Origin: an uncultured Paraglaciecola sp.
Lineage (GTDB): Bacteria; Pseudomonadota; Gammaproteobacteria; Enterobacterales; Alteromonadaceae
Reading direction: 5' to 3'
Length of the DNA stretch: 64,000 bases
Assembly: GCA_947498355.1 (NCBI GenBank)
Contig: CANMKA010000021.1
Coordinates: 1-64,000 of the forward strand
Part shown: one piece after another, positions 55,793-64,000 of the stretch
How the letters are laid out: the number at the start of each line of letters is the position of its first letter
How positions within the stretch are numbered: the first letter of the stretch is position 1
Made by a program: the position numbers and the translations under genes
The notes under the pieces: generated by a model
The model's input: only the letters and a program-made list of their open reading frames with translations
Database searches by the model: none
Told to the model about the DNA's origin: nothing

Positions 55793-55823
55793 GTTAGGTT
55801 CATAATTAGAATTGGAACCTAAC
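55793..55823 (+). promoter_or_regulatory. Hairpin covering the ppc ribosome-binding site
   Basis: GTTAGGTTC (55793-55801) and GAACCTAAC (55815-55823) form a perfect 9-bp stem with a 13-nt loop ending at the base before the ppc ATG. The GGAA Shine-Dalgarno (55814-55817) lies at the loop-stem junction and is mostly paired, so translation could be limited by the fold. Confidence 0.6.
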
Positions 55824-58442
55824 ATGCCACAAAATCTTGACTCACAATTAACAGAAACCGTTCGTAATCTGGGTGTGGTGCTAGGAGACACGATTAAAGA
55901 CCAATTAGGCCAAGATTGGTTGGACCGTATAGAATCAATCCGTAAGCAAGGTAGAGAAGCCTTCAAGGGCGACCAAGACGCCGCAAATCAGGTGAAACAA
56001 GTATTTACCGAGTTATCTAATGAAGACTTACTGACTATTGGTCGTGCATTTGCCCAATTTTTAAATTTGGCGAACATCGCCGAGCAAGAATTTAACAGTA
56101 ATAACGAAGTTGACGATCCAATCGACCAGTTATTCAGCCACTTAGATCAAGCTGATGTAAGCGCAAAAACCTTCGAACAAGCGGTGGAGCATCTTAATAT
56201 CAATTTAGTATTAACTGCTCACCCTACAGAAGTCACCCGGCGCACACTGATCCATAAGCACAGTGAGCTAGCAAAGTGTCTTTCTGACGTCCATGCCAAA
56301 GAGCTAAAAGTCGCTCAACGTGACAAAATTGAAACCCGTATTGCCGATATCGTTAGTCAGGCTTGGCACACAGAAGAAATTAGAACCATTCGCCCAACCC
56401 CAGTTGACGAAGCCCGTTGGGGATTCTCTGTCATCGAGAATTCACTATGGGAAGCCGTACCAGAATTTATCCGCGAATTAGATAACCGCTTTCAGGGAAA
56501 GTATGGCTTAGCCATGCCTCTCGACGCCTCTCCAGTCAATATTGGTTCTTGGATGGGTGGCGATCGCGACGGCAACCCGTTTGTTACCTCAAAGGTCACC
56601 GAAGAAGTTTTACTCCTTGCCAGAAAACGTGCTGCGGCACTTTTCTCTAAAGATATTGCCTTTTTGCAAGTTGAGTTGTCCATGAGTGATTGCGACGAAA
56701 ACGTGCGCAATATAGTAGGTGATGCCTTAGAACCTTACCGCGAGCTACTTAACCCTCTGTCTAAAAAGCTGGCCAAAACTCAAAAAGGCATAGTCGACAA
56801 GCTAGCTGGCAAACCTGTTAACCAAGCCAACTGGATTAAAGACAACACTCAGTTACTTGAGCCTTTGATGACGTGTTACCAGTCTCTTAAAGCATGCGGT
56901 ATGTCGGTGACAGCTAACGGTCACTTACTCGATACCATTCGCCGTGTGCATTGCTTTGGCGTGAACCTACTCAAGCTAGATGTCAGACAAGACTCAGAAC
57001 GCCATTCAGATGTATTTTCCGAGCTAACTCAGTATTTGGGAATGGGTGATTACGACCAATGGAGTGAAGACGAAAAACAAGCCTTCTTATTGAAAGAGCT
57101 AAGTTCAAAGCGACCTTTATTCCCTGCCAACTGGCAACCTAGCGAAGACGTACAAGAAGTGCTTGATACCTGCAAAGTCATCGCCGAAAACAACCAAGAT
57201 GGCTTTGGCATTTACATTATCTCTATGGCAAGTTTACCGTCTGACGTACTCAGCGTGATTCTATTACTCAAAGAGCTAGGGGTCGACTGGCCTATGCCTG
57301 TGGCACCTTTGTTTGAGACCTTAGATGATTTAAATCAAGCCTCGAATGTCATCAGTAAGCTACTCTCTGTTGACTGGTACCGCAAATATATTAACGGCAA
57401 GCAGTATGTAATGATTGGTTACTCTGACTCTGCTAAAGATGCAGGAGCAATGGCCGCAGGCTGGGCTCAGTATGAGTCACAAGAAGCCCTAGTGGCACTC
57501 GCTGCTGAAAACAAAATTGAACTAACCTTGTTCCACGGCCGTGGCGGTACAATTGGTCGCGGAGGCTTGCCAGCCCATGCAGCTATATTGTCACAGCCAC
57601 CAGGCTCATTAGAGGGTGGTTTTAGGGTAACAGAACAAGGCGAGACCATTCGCTACAAATTTGGTATGCCTATTTTGGCGCAGCGCAGCTTGAGCTTGTA
57701 CGCCAGTGCAATACTCGAAGCTCTCATTTTGCCACCACCGGCGCCTAAGCCAGAATGGCGTGATGCGATCATCGAAATGGCCGCAAACGGTCGCGATAAC
57801 TACCGTAAAATTGTACGTCACGACGAAAACTTTGTGCCTTACTTCCGAGTCGCCACGCCAGAGCAAGAGCTTGGTAAATTACCCTTAGGCAGCCGCCCTG
57901 CTAAACGTAAACCTTCTGGTGGTATTGAGAGTCTAAGAGCTATTCCATGGATATTCGCTTGGGCGCAAACCCGTATGGTATTACCGTCTTGGTTGGGCGT
58001 AATGAAGTCAGTACAAACTTCGTTAGACAATGATAAGCAAGACGTGATCGCAGATATGCTAGATAACTGGCCATTCTTCTATTCGCGTTTATCTATGCTA
58101 GACATGGTGTTTAACAAAGCCGATCCTCGCATTAGCCAAGAGTATGACCAACGCTTAGTACCCGACGAGCTAAAACACTTTGGCGACGCCTTGCGCGATG
58201 AGTTACAAGCCAGCATTGATTTGCTGCTTAAACTGTTAAAGCAAGACTCAGTAATGGAAAGCGATCCAAAAGGCGCTGTATCTATGAACATCCGCGCCAG
58301 CTATTTGCAGCCTTTACATTACCTGCAAATAGAGCTATTAAGCAGAATCCGTGAGCTAGGCGACGAACATGACGCAACCCTAGAACGCGCTATGATGGTC
58401 ACAATAGCGGGTATTGCAGTAGGTATGCGCAACACTGGCTAA
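55824..58442 (+). CDS. ppc: Phosphoenolpyruvate carboxylase
   Basis: It makes oxaloacetate from phosphoenolpyruvate and bicarbonate, replenishing the citric acid cycle. The 872 residues (E. coli 883) include the catalytic His in VLTAHPTEVTRRT near 130 and WMGGDRDGNP near 240. The glycine-rich FHGRGGTIGRGG loop lies near 570, and the C-terminus is M-R-N-T-G. The frame opens with TTG at 55812. ATG 55824 gives MPQNLDSQ and has GGAA upstream, within a hairpin. A terminator follows. Confidence 0.96.
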   Translation: MPQNLDSQLTETVRNLGVVLGDTIKDQLGQDWLDRIESIRKQGREAFKGDQDAANQVKQVFTELSNEDLLTIGRAFAQFLNLANIAEQEFNSNNEVDDPIDQLFSHLDQADVSAKTFEQAVEHLNINLVLTAHPTEVTRRTLIHKHSELAKCLSDVHAKELKVAQRDKIETRIADIVSQAWHTEEIRTIRPTPVDEARWGFSVIENSLWEAVPEFIRELDNRFQGKYGLAMPLDASPVNIGSWMGGDRDGNPFVTSKVTEEVLLLARKRAAALFSKDIAFLQVELSMSDCDENVRNIVGDALEPYRELLNPLSKKLAKTQKGIVDKLAGKPVNQANWIKDNTQLLEPLMTCYQSLKACGMSVTANGHLLDTIRRVHCFGVNLLKLDVRQDSERHSDVFSELTQYLGMGDYDQWSEDEKQAFLLKELSSKRPLFPANWQPSEDVQEVLDTCKVIAENNQDGFGIYIISMASLPSDVLSVILLLKELGVDWPMPVAPLFETLDDLNQASNVISKLLSVDWYRKYINGKQYVMIGYSDSAKDAGAMAAGWAQYESQEALVALAAENKIELTLFHGRGGTIGRGGLPAHAAILSQPPGSLEGGFRVTEQGETIRYKFGMPILAQRSLSLYASAILEALILPPPAPKPEWRDAIIEMAANGRDNYRKIVRHDENFVPYFRVATPEQELGKLPLGSRPAKRKPSGGIESLRAIPWIFAWAQTRMVLPSWLGVMKSVQTSLDNDKQDVIADMLDNWPFFYSRLSMLDMVFNKADPRISQEYDQRLVPDELKHFGDALRDELQASIDLLLKLLKQDSVMESDPKGAVSMNIRASYLQPLHYLQIELLSRIRELGDEHDATLERAMMVTIAGIAVGMRNTG

Positions 58443-58464
58443 TAGGAGTTAATTCTTCTAATCA

Positions 58465-58497
58465 AAAAAAGGCAAACCTCAGGTTTGCCTTTTTTGT
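58465..58497. terminator. Bidirectional terminator after ppc
   Basis: AAAAGGCAAACC / GGTTTGCCTTTT with a TCA loop, A-run before and T-run after. It also serves the converging gene at 58594. Confidence 0.95.
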
Positions 58498-58593
58498 TGG
58501 GCTTGTTTTATTCAGCCATCTAAAACAGTGCAGAGGCTAATACCATCTGTATAAGATGCTCTGGTCTCCAAGAGCTTTACGCCGAGTAATGTA

Positions 58594-59193
58594 TTACTGA
58601 CTCAATTTTAATACTTTGCTCTCTATGCAATACTGATGCAAAGGCGATTCGACCCACCAAGACAGCGCAATCTGGCCGCTATTTATTTTTCCGACTAACT
58701 TACATTTATGTTGGTTATCAAAACCTAGGTAAGCATATTTGCGGATAGCATGGTGCTGATTAATTGCATAATACTGTGAAAAGTCTAGGTACTCTTGGGA
58801 ACGAGTGAGGGCAATAAAATTCGGGACTAACCAGCCTAACATGCCATTCATGGAGCGGATTTGGCCTCGGCTCAAAACCAAGCTCAAATCTCGCCCTCCA
58901 TTTAAAACTAGGGCTTGTTGTTTTAAAACTATATTAAACTCTGCGTGGTTTTGCCCTGCTGTTAGACGTAACCCAGTCAAAACCTTATTCAGCACTAAGC
59001 CCACTTCTTCAAGCATGTAGGGATCAATCTTATTTAACGATTTACTTGCTCCTTGAGTGCCAATGGAACAAACCGCCAGATCAGGAAAAAAGTGCTCCGC
59101 CACAGGGCAATGACCGGTTTTTGCAATCTTAGCCTGTTGTTGAATATGAGTGGGGACCTGCTTTACTAGGATTTGATTTGACTCGACTAGCAT
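58594..59193 (-). CDS. Uncharacterised protein
   Basis: I do not recognise this 199-residue protein. It has no signal peptide or membrane helix. It contains KIAKTGHCPVAEHFF near 25, a region KIDPYMLEEVGLVLNKV, a predicted beta-rich middle (FNIVLKQQALVLNGGRDLSLVLSRG, split by turns) and a Trp-rich end (IALSWWVESP). ATG 59193 with AGG upstream is chosen. A GTG at 59259 would add 22 residues. Its length, clean frame and placement before a good terminator suggest a real gene. It lies next to, but is probably separate from, the purine operon. Confidence 0.6.
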   Translation of the reverse strand: MLVESNQILVKQVPTHIQQQAKIAKTGHCPVAEHFFPDLAVCSIGTQGASKSLNKIDPYMLEEVGLVLNKVLTGLRLTAGQNHAEFNIVLKQQALVLNGGRDLSLVLSRGQIRSMNGMLGWLVPNFIALTRSQEYLDFSQYYAINQHHAIRKYAYLGFDNQHKCKLVGKINSGQIALSWWVESPLHQYCIESKVLKLSQ

Positions 59194-59331
59194 ATGCGAA
59201 ACCTGCGTTAGATAAATTACAGATGCTTCAGCAGGTTTCGAGCCAAGGTTGGATAACACTTTATAATCAATAGGTTAGAGAAACACCATTTAACAGCGAC
59301 AATAGATTGACGGCCTCTATTTTAGCGTTAT

Positions 59332-60615
59332 CTATAGCTTGTCTAATGCAACCAAGGTTTTGACCAGCCCCTCTAAGGCTAACTCCACATCTTCAACGTA
59401 CACTAACTCATCAGGATGATGACTCACGCCACCTTTACAGCGCACAAAATACATAGCTATGTCAGTTATATGAGCAATGCCCATGGCGTCATGGCCAGCA
59501 CCACTTATAAGTTTTAGGGGTGGCAAATCCATGCTTTCTAATATTTGCCCTTGTAGGTCTTGCAACCAAGGCGCGCACATCACAGCTGAGGCATTATGGA
59601 TCTCATCCCAATGATAAGTTAAGCCCCTTTGCTGACAAAGTTGACTGACTTGAAACTGAATTTCTTCTAACGCCTGATCGCGAAGCTCATCATTATCAGA
59701 ACGAATATCCAGAGACAAAATGGCCCTGCCGGCAATTACGTTGACTGCCCCAGGCCTTGAACTAATTTGGCCAACTGTGGCCAACACGCCAAAATCTTTA
59801 GCGATGGCCTCGATAGCCAGAATAGACTGAGCCGCACCGACTACAGCATCTTGGCGCATACTCATGGGTACTGTACCCGAATGCCCTGCATATCCTTCAA
59901 TTTCTAGCTGAAAACGTCTTGCACCAGCTATGGCTGTGACTATGCCTAGCGCGCAATCATGCTGTTCAAGTACTGGGCCTTGCTCTATGTGTACTTCTAG
60001 GTATCCGAGCAAGTTGTCGCCAGCGCGACTGGCCTGGCGGATCTCGTCTGGGTTAAAACCAGAATTCATAAACGCTTGATGCATACTGGTTTTGTCTTTA
60101 TCCAACTGCTCCCACCAGCTTTCTTGCCAAGTATCGGCTACCGCGCGACTACCCAATAAAGTGGTACCAAAACGCGTGCCTTCCTCGTCACCAAACCCTA
60201 ACACATCAATATGAAAATCGAATCTGTGGTCCTGCTGATGCAGGTACTTAATCGCCGCAATCGACAATAGCACCCCTAAAATGCCGTCATAGCGACCAGC
60301 ATTAGGAATAGAATCTAAGTGGGAGCCCAATAAAAAGGCTTTGTAGGGGTCGCTATGGGCATGTTTGTCAAAGCCTTTTGCGTGGTATCGTCCACACACA
60401 TTGCCTGCTTGGTCGACCCAAGCTTCCATACCCGCTTCTTGCATCCAGCCCTGAACCACTTGGTTACACACTAGGTGCTCTGGGGTCATATAAAAACGGC
60501 TGATTTTACCCGGTGTGGCAGTAATATTGGCTAGTTCATCACACCAAGTCATGACCTGTTCGGCCAACTGGGTGTAGTCAAATTCAGTTATTTGCTCAAG
60601 TTCGGCTATCGTCAT
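59332..60615 (-). CDS. Allantoate amidohydrolase-type M20 hydrolase
   Basis: This 427-residue di-metal hydrolase is of the AllC/ureidoglycolase/N-carbamoyl-amino-acid hydrolase group. Metal-site motifs are GSHLDSIPNAGRYDG (98-111), GFGDEEGTRFG (140-150) and HIEQGPVLE near 211. The dimerisation domain contains GYAGHSGTVPM. Context with a ureidoglycine-type aminotransferase and adenine deaminase makes allantoate or a ureido-intermediate (HpxK-like role) the likely substrate. Sequence alone does not separate the subgroups. It is the last gene of the operon, 11 bp after the adenine deaminase gene. Confidence 0.85.
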   Translation of the reverse strand: MTIAELEQITEFDYTQLAEQVMTWCDELANITATPGKISRFYMTPEHLVCNQVVQGWMQEAGMEAWVDQAGNVCGRYHAKGFDKHAHSDPYKAFLLGSHLDSIPNAGRYDGILGVLLSIAAIKYLHQQDHRFDFHIDVLGFGDEEGTRFGTTLLGSRAVADTWQESWWEQLDKDKTSMHQAFMNSGFNPDEIRQASRAGDNLLGYLEVHIEQGPVLEQHDCALGIVTAIAGARRFQLEIEGYAGHSGTVPMSMRQDAVVGAAQSILAIEAIAKDFGVLATVGQISSRPGAVNVIAGRAILSLDIRSDNDELRDQALEEIQFQVSQLCQQRGLTYHWDEIHNASAVMCAPWLQDLQGQILESMDLPPLKLISGAGHDAMGIAHITDIAMYFVRCKGGVSHHPDELVYVEDVELALEGLVKTLVALDKL

Positions 60616-60626
60616 TTACGTCTACC

Positions 60627-61703
60627 TTAGTCGGTTTGGGCGTTAAACTGTGTGGCAAAATCTGCCAATTTCTTAAAAAATAAGTGTTTTTCAGAATCTG
60701 AAATAAAGCTGGCATCAAAGCTATTAAAAGCCAGACGTAATGCTTGGGCTTGCGTTAGCTCGAACGCTTCAGCAAGGGCGACAAAGTTATCGTTTAAATA
60801 ACCACCAAAATAGGTAGGATCGTCTGAGTTGACCGTGACTTTTATTCCTTTCTCTAACAAGGTCATTATGTTGTGCTGCTGCATATGCTCATACACACAC
60901 AATCGCACATTAGACAAAGGGCAAACGGTTAAGGCTATTTGCTGCTTCACTAAATAATCGAGCAACGCAGGATCTTCATCGGCTCTTACCCCATGATCTA
61001 TGCGGTCAACTTTGAGTATATTGAGTGCCTGCCAAATATACTCGGGAGGCCCCTCTTCACCGGCATGGGCAACTAACTTAAAGCCATATTCTTTGGCTTT
61101 AGCGAAGACTTTTTCAAACTTAACCGGAGGGTGATCTAGCTCAGAACTGTCCAAACCAATTGAGCAAATTCTATCGCGCCAAGGCAAGGCTTGCTGCAAG
61201 GTTTGCATGGCTTTTTCGGCACTCAAATGGCGTAACATATTGAGCATCAATGCATAGCTTAGGCCCCACTCGGCTTTAGCGTCGTCTAGCGCTCGCAAAG
61301 TGCCTTTAATAACTATGTCAAAATCTATACCGCGCTCAGTATGAGTTTGGGGATCAAAGGAGATTTCTGTGTGCAAAATATTGTCGGCGCGGCAGTGTTC
61401 ACAATAGTCCCAAGTCAGATCATAAAAATCTTGCTCGGTTTGCAATACACCCGCTCCTTGGTAGTACAAATCTAAAAAGCTTTGTAAATCAGAAAATTGA
61501 TAGGCTTTTTCAATCTCCGCCACGTCTTGATAAGGCAGCAGAATCTTGTTGCGCGCCGCTAAATCAAACATTAACTGAGGCGATAAGGCTCCATCTATAT
61601 GCAAGTGCAGCTCTGCCTTTGGCATAGCTCGCAAAAATTCATGACTTGCAGGCTGTTGGGTCCCTGGAATCTCGGCAATAGGGGTAAAATTATCTGTGGT
61701 CAT
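60627..61703 (-). CDS. Adenine deaminase (adenosine deaminase superfamily)
   Basis: This 358-residue metallohydrolase probably converts adenine to hypoxanthine. Motifs are AELHLHIDG (metal ligands H33, H35), [32 protein letters not shown] and [23 protein letters not shown] and [11 protein letters not shown] follow. The SSELDHPP and CPLSN segments match the proteobacterial/fungal adenine deaminase branch rather than adenosine deaminase. AGGAG before ATG 61703 sets the start, well inside a longer frame. A short N-terminal extension of about 25 residues is unusual. It has a 10-bp gap from the aminotransferase gene. Confidence 0.85.
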   Translation of the reverse strand: MTTDNFTPIAEIPGTQQPASHEFLRAMPKAELHLHIDGALSPQLMFDLAARNKILLPYQDVAEIEKAYQFSDLQSFLDLYYQGAGVLQTEQDFYDLTWDYCEHCRADNILHTEISFDPQTHTERGIDFDIVIKGTLRALDDAKAEWGLSYALMLNMLRHLSAEKAMQTLQQALPWRDRICSIGLDSSELDHPPVKFEKVFAKAKEYGFKLVAHAGEEGPPEYIWQALNILKVDRIDHGVRADEDPALLDYLVKQQIALTVCPLSNVRLCVYEHMQQHNIMTLLEKGIKVTVNSDDPTYFGGYLNDNFVALAEAFELTQAQALRLAFNSFDASFISDSEKHLFFKKLADFATQFNAQTD

Positions 61704-61713
61704 ACCTTGGCTC

Positions 61714-62955
61714 CTAATACATAGCCAATGCAGCATCAACCCCTGCATTCGCATCCAGATCATGGCCTGCTCTGCGCAGCACAGCCTCTAAGGCGACTAA
61801 GGTTTGCAGTACTGCATCTTTTCGAGCGTTATAACCCATAGTCCCTACTCGCCAAATTTTGCCATGCAGTGGACCAAAGGAGGTACCAATCTCGATACCA
61901 AAATCGAGTAGCATGCTTTGGCGAATTTGTTCGCCTTCTATTCCGTCAGGGATGTATACTCCAACCACATTAGTCATTTTATGTTGTTGATCACCGAACA
62001 GCTGCATATTCATAGCAGATAGGCCTTTGGCCATGGCATCACCATGCAGTTGATGGCGAGCAATCACATTATCTATGCCTTCTTCGAGCAAGATCCGAGC
62101 ACATTCCCGGGCACCGTATAACATGGTTGTCGCTTCTGTGTGGTGATTGAGTCGCTCCTCTCCCCAATAATCCATGATCATACCCAAATCAAAATAGTTC
62201 GAACCTATGATGCGCCCCTTACCAGCCTGATGCTGGTCGGTGCGGATCCCCGCTTCAATATGCTTACGACGCTTGATTGTCTCGACCGCTTGCTCGCTAA
62301 GGGTAATAGGCGCGCTGCCCGATGGGCCGCACAAACACTTTTGCAAACCAACAGACACAGCATCTAGTTGCCATTCATCGGTTTTAAACGGATTGCCGCC
62401 AATCGATGCCGTGGCATCTGAATAAAATAACACTTGATGACGCTGACAAATTTCGCCCAGATGCTCCAAGGGCTGAAGCATAGTCGTTGAGGTATCACCT
62501 TGCACCACTGCTAACATTTTGGGTTTGACACGTTTGATGGCATCTTCAATTTCATCTGGGGTAAACACTTCTCCCCACTCTTTTTCTATGGTGTGAACTT
62601 GAGCTCCGCAGCGCTGGGCAATCTCAGTCAATAAGTGCCCAAATCGGCCAAAAATAGGCACCAACACTTTATCGCCTGGCTCTAACATAGACACCAACAC
62701 AGCCTCGATGCCCGCTCTTGACGTACCGTCGACTAAGAATGTCCAAGGATTCTGGGTATTGAAAACGCCACGATACAAAGCCATGGTTTCGTTCATACAT
62801 TGGGTCATGGCCGGGTCATATTGACCAACCAATTGAACCGACATAGCCCTTAGTACTCTTGGGTCAACCGTTATTGGCCCAGGCCCCATTAATAGACGAG
62901 GGGGAGCAGAAAAAGGCCTAAGCAAAGGAGAAGCCGGCGTAAATAAATCAGTCAT
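61714..62955 (-). CDS. Alanine/ureidoglycine-glyoxylate aminotransferase (PucG/HpxJ-like)
   Basis: This 413-residue class V PLP aminotransferase has [15 protein letters not shown] at the start, D180 in [11 protein letters not shown], and the PLP lysine K206 in [14 protein letters not shown]. The C-terminal [22 protein letters not shown] follows. The family includes alanine-glyoxylate and (S)-ureidoglycine-glyoxylate transaminases. Placement between purine-catabolic genes favours the latter role. GGAGG five bases before ATG 62955 sets the start. It is 1 bp after the permease gene stop. Confidence 0.87.
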   Translation of the reverse strand: MTDLFTPASPLLRPFSAPPRLLMGPGPITVDPRVLRAMSVQLVGQYDPAMTQCMNETMALYRGVFNTQNPWTFLVDGTSRAGIEAVLVSMLEPGDKVLVPIFGRFGHLLTEIAQRCGAQVHTIEKEWGEVFTPDEIEDAIKRVKPKMLAVVQGDTSTTMLQPLEHLGEICQRHQVLFYSDATASIGGNPFKTDEWQLDAVSVGLQKCLCGPSGSAPITLSEQAVETIKRRKHIEAGIRTDQHQAGKGRIIGSNYFDLGMIMDYWGEERLNHHTEATTMLYGARECARILLEEGIDNVIARHQLHGDAMAKGLSAMNMQLFGDQQHKMTNVVGVYIPDGIEGEQIRQSMLLDFGIEIGTSFGPLHGKIWRVGTMGYNARKDAVLQTLVALEAVLRRAGHDLDANAGVDAALAMY

Positions 62956-62956
62956 A

Positions 62957-63790
62957 TTAACCTCCAAACAATTGGCTCAGCATGCGCGAACCACTAATAC
63001 ATAAGAACAACGCAAACACTCGCTTCAACATTACCGAGTCGAGTTTAGCCCCCAATTTCGCCCCGACAGGAGCGAGTAAAACCGTGAGGGGGACTATGCA
63101 CATGAATCCAGCCAAGTTGACCAAGCCGACTGTCGCTTGAGGTGCATCACTTGGGGTATTGGCGAGTAACATAGCCGTTGCCCCAGGTAACGAAATAAGT
63201 AGTCCAAAAACCGCCGCTGTGCCTACGGCTTTGTGAGAAGGATAGTTGCAAGCACTTAGCATAGGCACGCCTATTGTGCCCCCACCAATTCCTATCATCA
63301 CAGAAAAGAACCCAATAGACGACGCCATAGCGCCCTGCCCTGCTGTATTTGGCAAGCTAGCCATTAGAGGTTTTGCGTTAGCCCTAAATAACATATTCAT
63401 GGCAACCAACAAGGCAATAATCCCGAATAAACCACTAATCAATCTGCCATCGACTTGGGTAGCCAAGGCGCTCCCAGCAATCACCCCCACAACCATAAAA
63501 GGAGCCCAGCGTTTAACCAAAAGCCAATCGATATTGCCTCTACCATGGTGGGCTTTAATCGACGAAATACTGGTAGGTACAATCGCCAGTAAAGATGTAC
63601 CTGTGGCAACCAAAATAGCGGTTGCTGAGGGCACGCCCAACATTTCCAGAACAAAGTAAAAGACTGGCACAATAACGATGCCACCACCCACGCCCAATAG
63701 CCCAGCTAGCAAGCCAGCCACACAGCCTGTTGCCATCATGGCGAGTACCACTGGATACCATTCATTTGCTAATGCTAAAAACTCGTTCAT
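62957..63790 (-). CDS. TauE/SafE-family permease
   Basis: This 277-residue inner-membrane protein of the sulfite exporter TauE/SafE (UPF0721) family has about eight helices and two repeated glycine-rich motifs (GLLAGLLGVGGGIVIVPV near 25, MIGIGGGTIGVPML near 165). Members export organic or inorganic acids, and the substrate is unknown here. Position within the purine operon suggests movement of a catabolic product such as oxalate, oxamate or glyoxylate, which is inference only. ATG begins 1 bp after the preceding stop codon. Confidence 0.85.
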   Translation of the reverse strand: MNEFLALANEWYPVVLAMMATGCVAGLLAGLLGVGGGIVIVPVFYFVLEMLGVPSATAILVATGTSLLAIVPTSISSIKAHHGRGNIDWLLVKRWAPFMVVGVIAGSALATQVDGRLISGLFGIIALLVAMNMLFRANAKPLMASLPNTAGQGAMASSIGFFSVMIGIGGGTIGVPMLSACNYPSHKAVGTAAVFGLLISLPGATAMLLANTPSDAPQATVGLVNLAGFMCIVPLTVLLAPVGAKLGAKLDSVMLKRVFALFLCISGSRMLSQLFGG

Positions 63791-63791
63791 A

Positions 63792-64000
63792 TTATCCTTG
63801 TACCTTTGCTGTTAAACCTTGTCCGTCACTGCGCCAATCACTTGCCGCCTCAACCTGCCCAGAAGCATGTAACACCACTGCGCCTGCATGTCCCATTAAT
63901 TCATTTTTATCATCTACAGATTTAATTTGATGACCACGTCGGGTGAAGTCTGCTGCCAATTCTGCATATAAATTCTGTTCGATTTTCAAGTCATGCTCAT
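63792..64000 (-). CDS. Gamma-glutamyltransferase-family Ntn hydrolase, C-terminal part (cut by window end)
   Basis: The frame is open to the window edge and ends at 63792. The last 69 or so residues contain L-A-A-D-F-T-R-R-G-H-Q-I-K and a closing AASDWRSDGQGLTAK. These match the C-terminus of gamma-glutamyltranspeptidase family proteins, where GH-x(n)-G-x-AASDPR-x-DG is conserved. In hpx purine clusters a member of this family (HpxW) is oxamate amidohydrolase, so that role is possible. The N-terminal part and catalytic Thr are outside the window. Confidence 0.7.
   Translation of the reverse strand, partial: EHDLKIEQNLYAELAADFTRRGHQIKSVDDKNELMGHAGAVVLHASGQVEAASDWRSDGQGLTAKVQG

Larger units (their letters stand above)
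55311..55823. promoter_or_regulatory. Divergent region between fklB and ppc
   Basis: These 513 bp have no gene. They contain a 13-bp perfect inverted repeat pair (55332-55344 and 55490-55502) and a hairpin immediately before the ppc start (55793-55823). The rest is AT-rich with nothing else recognised. Confidence 0.5.

Noticed and set aside
1..64000. CRISPR arrays, prophage, rRNA, riboswitches
   Set aside because: No regularly spaced direct repeats, phage structural or integrase genes, rRNA segments or riboswitch cores were recognised.

Overview
The window reads as a chromosomal segment of a marine gammaproteobacterium of the Alteromonadales (Alteromonadaceae-like). The housekeeping proteins (PepA, HolC, ValS, SrkA, DsbA, LptF/G, Ppc, FklB) align closely with E. 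coli by eye. They sit beside several TonB receptors, sulfatase and rhamnosidase genes, and DUF families common in Alteromonadales. The genus cannot be fixed from the sequence alone.

Layout. 1-435: 3' end of an IS630-type transposase, then tRNA-Leu(CAA) on the minus strand with its own promoter. 660-8545: core genome, with an RDD membrane protein, lptG-lptF (minus) and pepA-holC-valS (plus), closed by a strong terminator. 8580-11700: a translationally coupled pair, a periplasmic 5'-nucleotidase-like protein with an eroded metal centre and a membrane diguanylate cyclase. 12250-19510: ccoG-srkA, then a tandem duplication of a small phosphate-binding-like protein plus porin, then dsbA. The duplicated block lies between srkA and dsbA, which are neighbours in E. 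coli. 19560-24640: a large TonB receptor and a tryptophan-halogenase-like flavoprotein (minus), with a LacI-type palindrome upstream. 25065-36820: yaaA, a TonB receptor/PepSY metal-uptake set, a YecA-like protein, a ZnuD-like zinc receptor behind a probable Zur box, a PatB/MalY-type lyase, an orphan receiver protein, a SulP transporter and a GNAT protein.

36906-52674 is the most distinctive region. Two rhamnosidases of different families (GH78 and GH106) are transcribed divergently from a 326-bp region carrying an inverted pair of near-identical sites. They are followed by a beta-propeller protein and a compact operon encoding a PSCyt1/PSCyt2/PSD1 protein, a Tat-exported DUF1501 protein, a second c-type cytochrome-domain protein, a b561-type cytochrome and a sulfatase. 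GH78, GH106, the PSD1 protein and the sulfatase all carry lipoprotein signals. The block looks like a surface system for a rhamnose-containing, probably sulfated, polysaccharide with a built-in redox module of a kind best known from Planctomycetes and Verrucomicrobia. The redox function is unknown and is the best candidate here for an undescribed system.

52900-59200: an ABM-domain protein, an alternative oxidase, fklB and ppc (with a hairpin over its ribosome-binding site), and an unrecognised protein. 59330-64000: a minus-strand purine-catabolism operon, read right to left: a gamma-glutamyltransferase-family protein (cut by the window end), a TauE/SafE permease, a ureidoglycine-glyoxylate-type aminotransferase, adenine deaminase and allantoate amidohydrolase.
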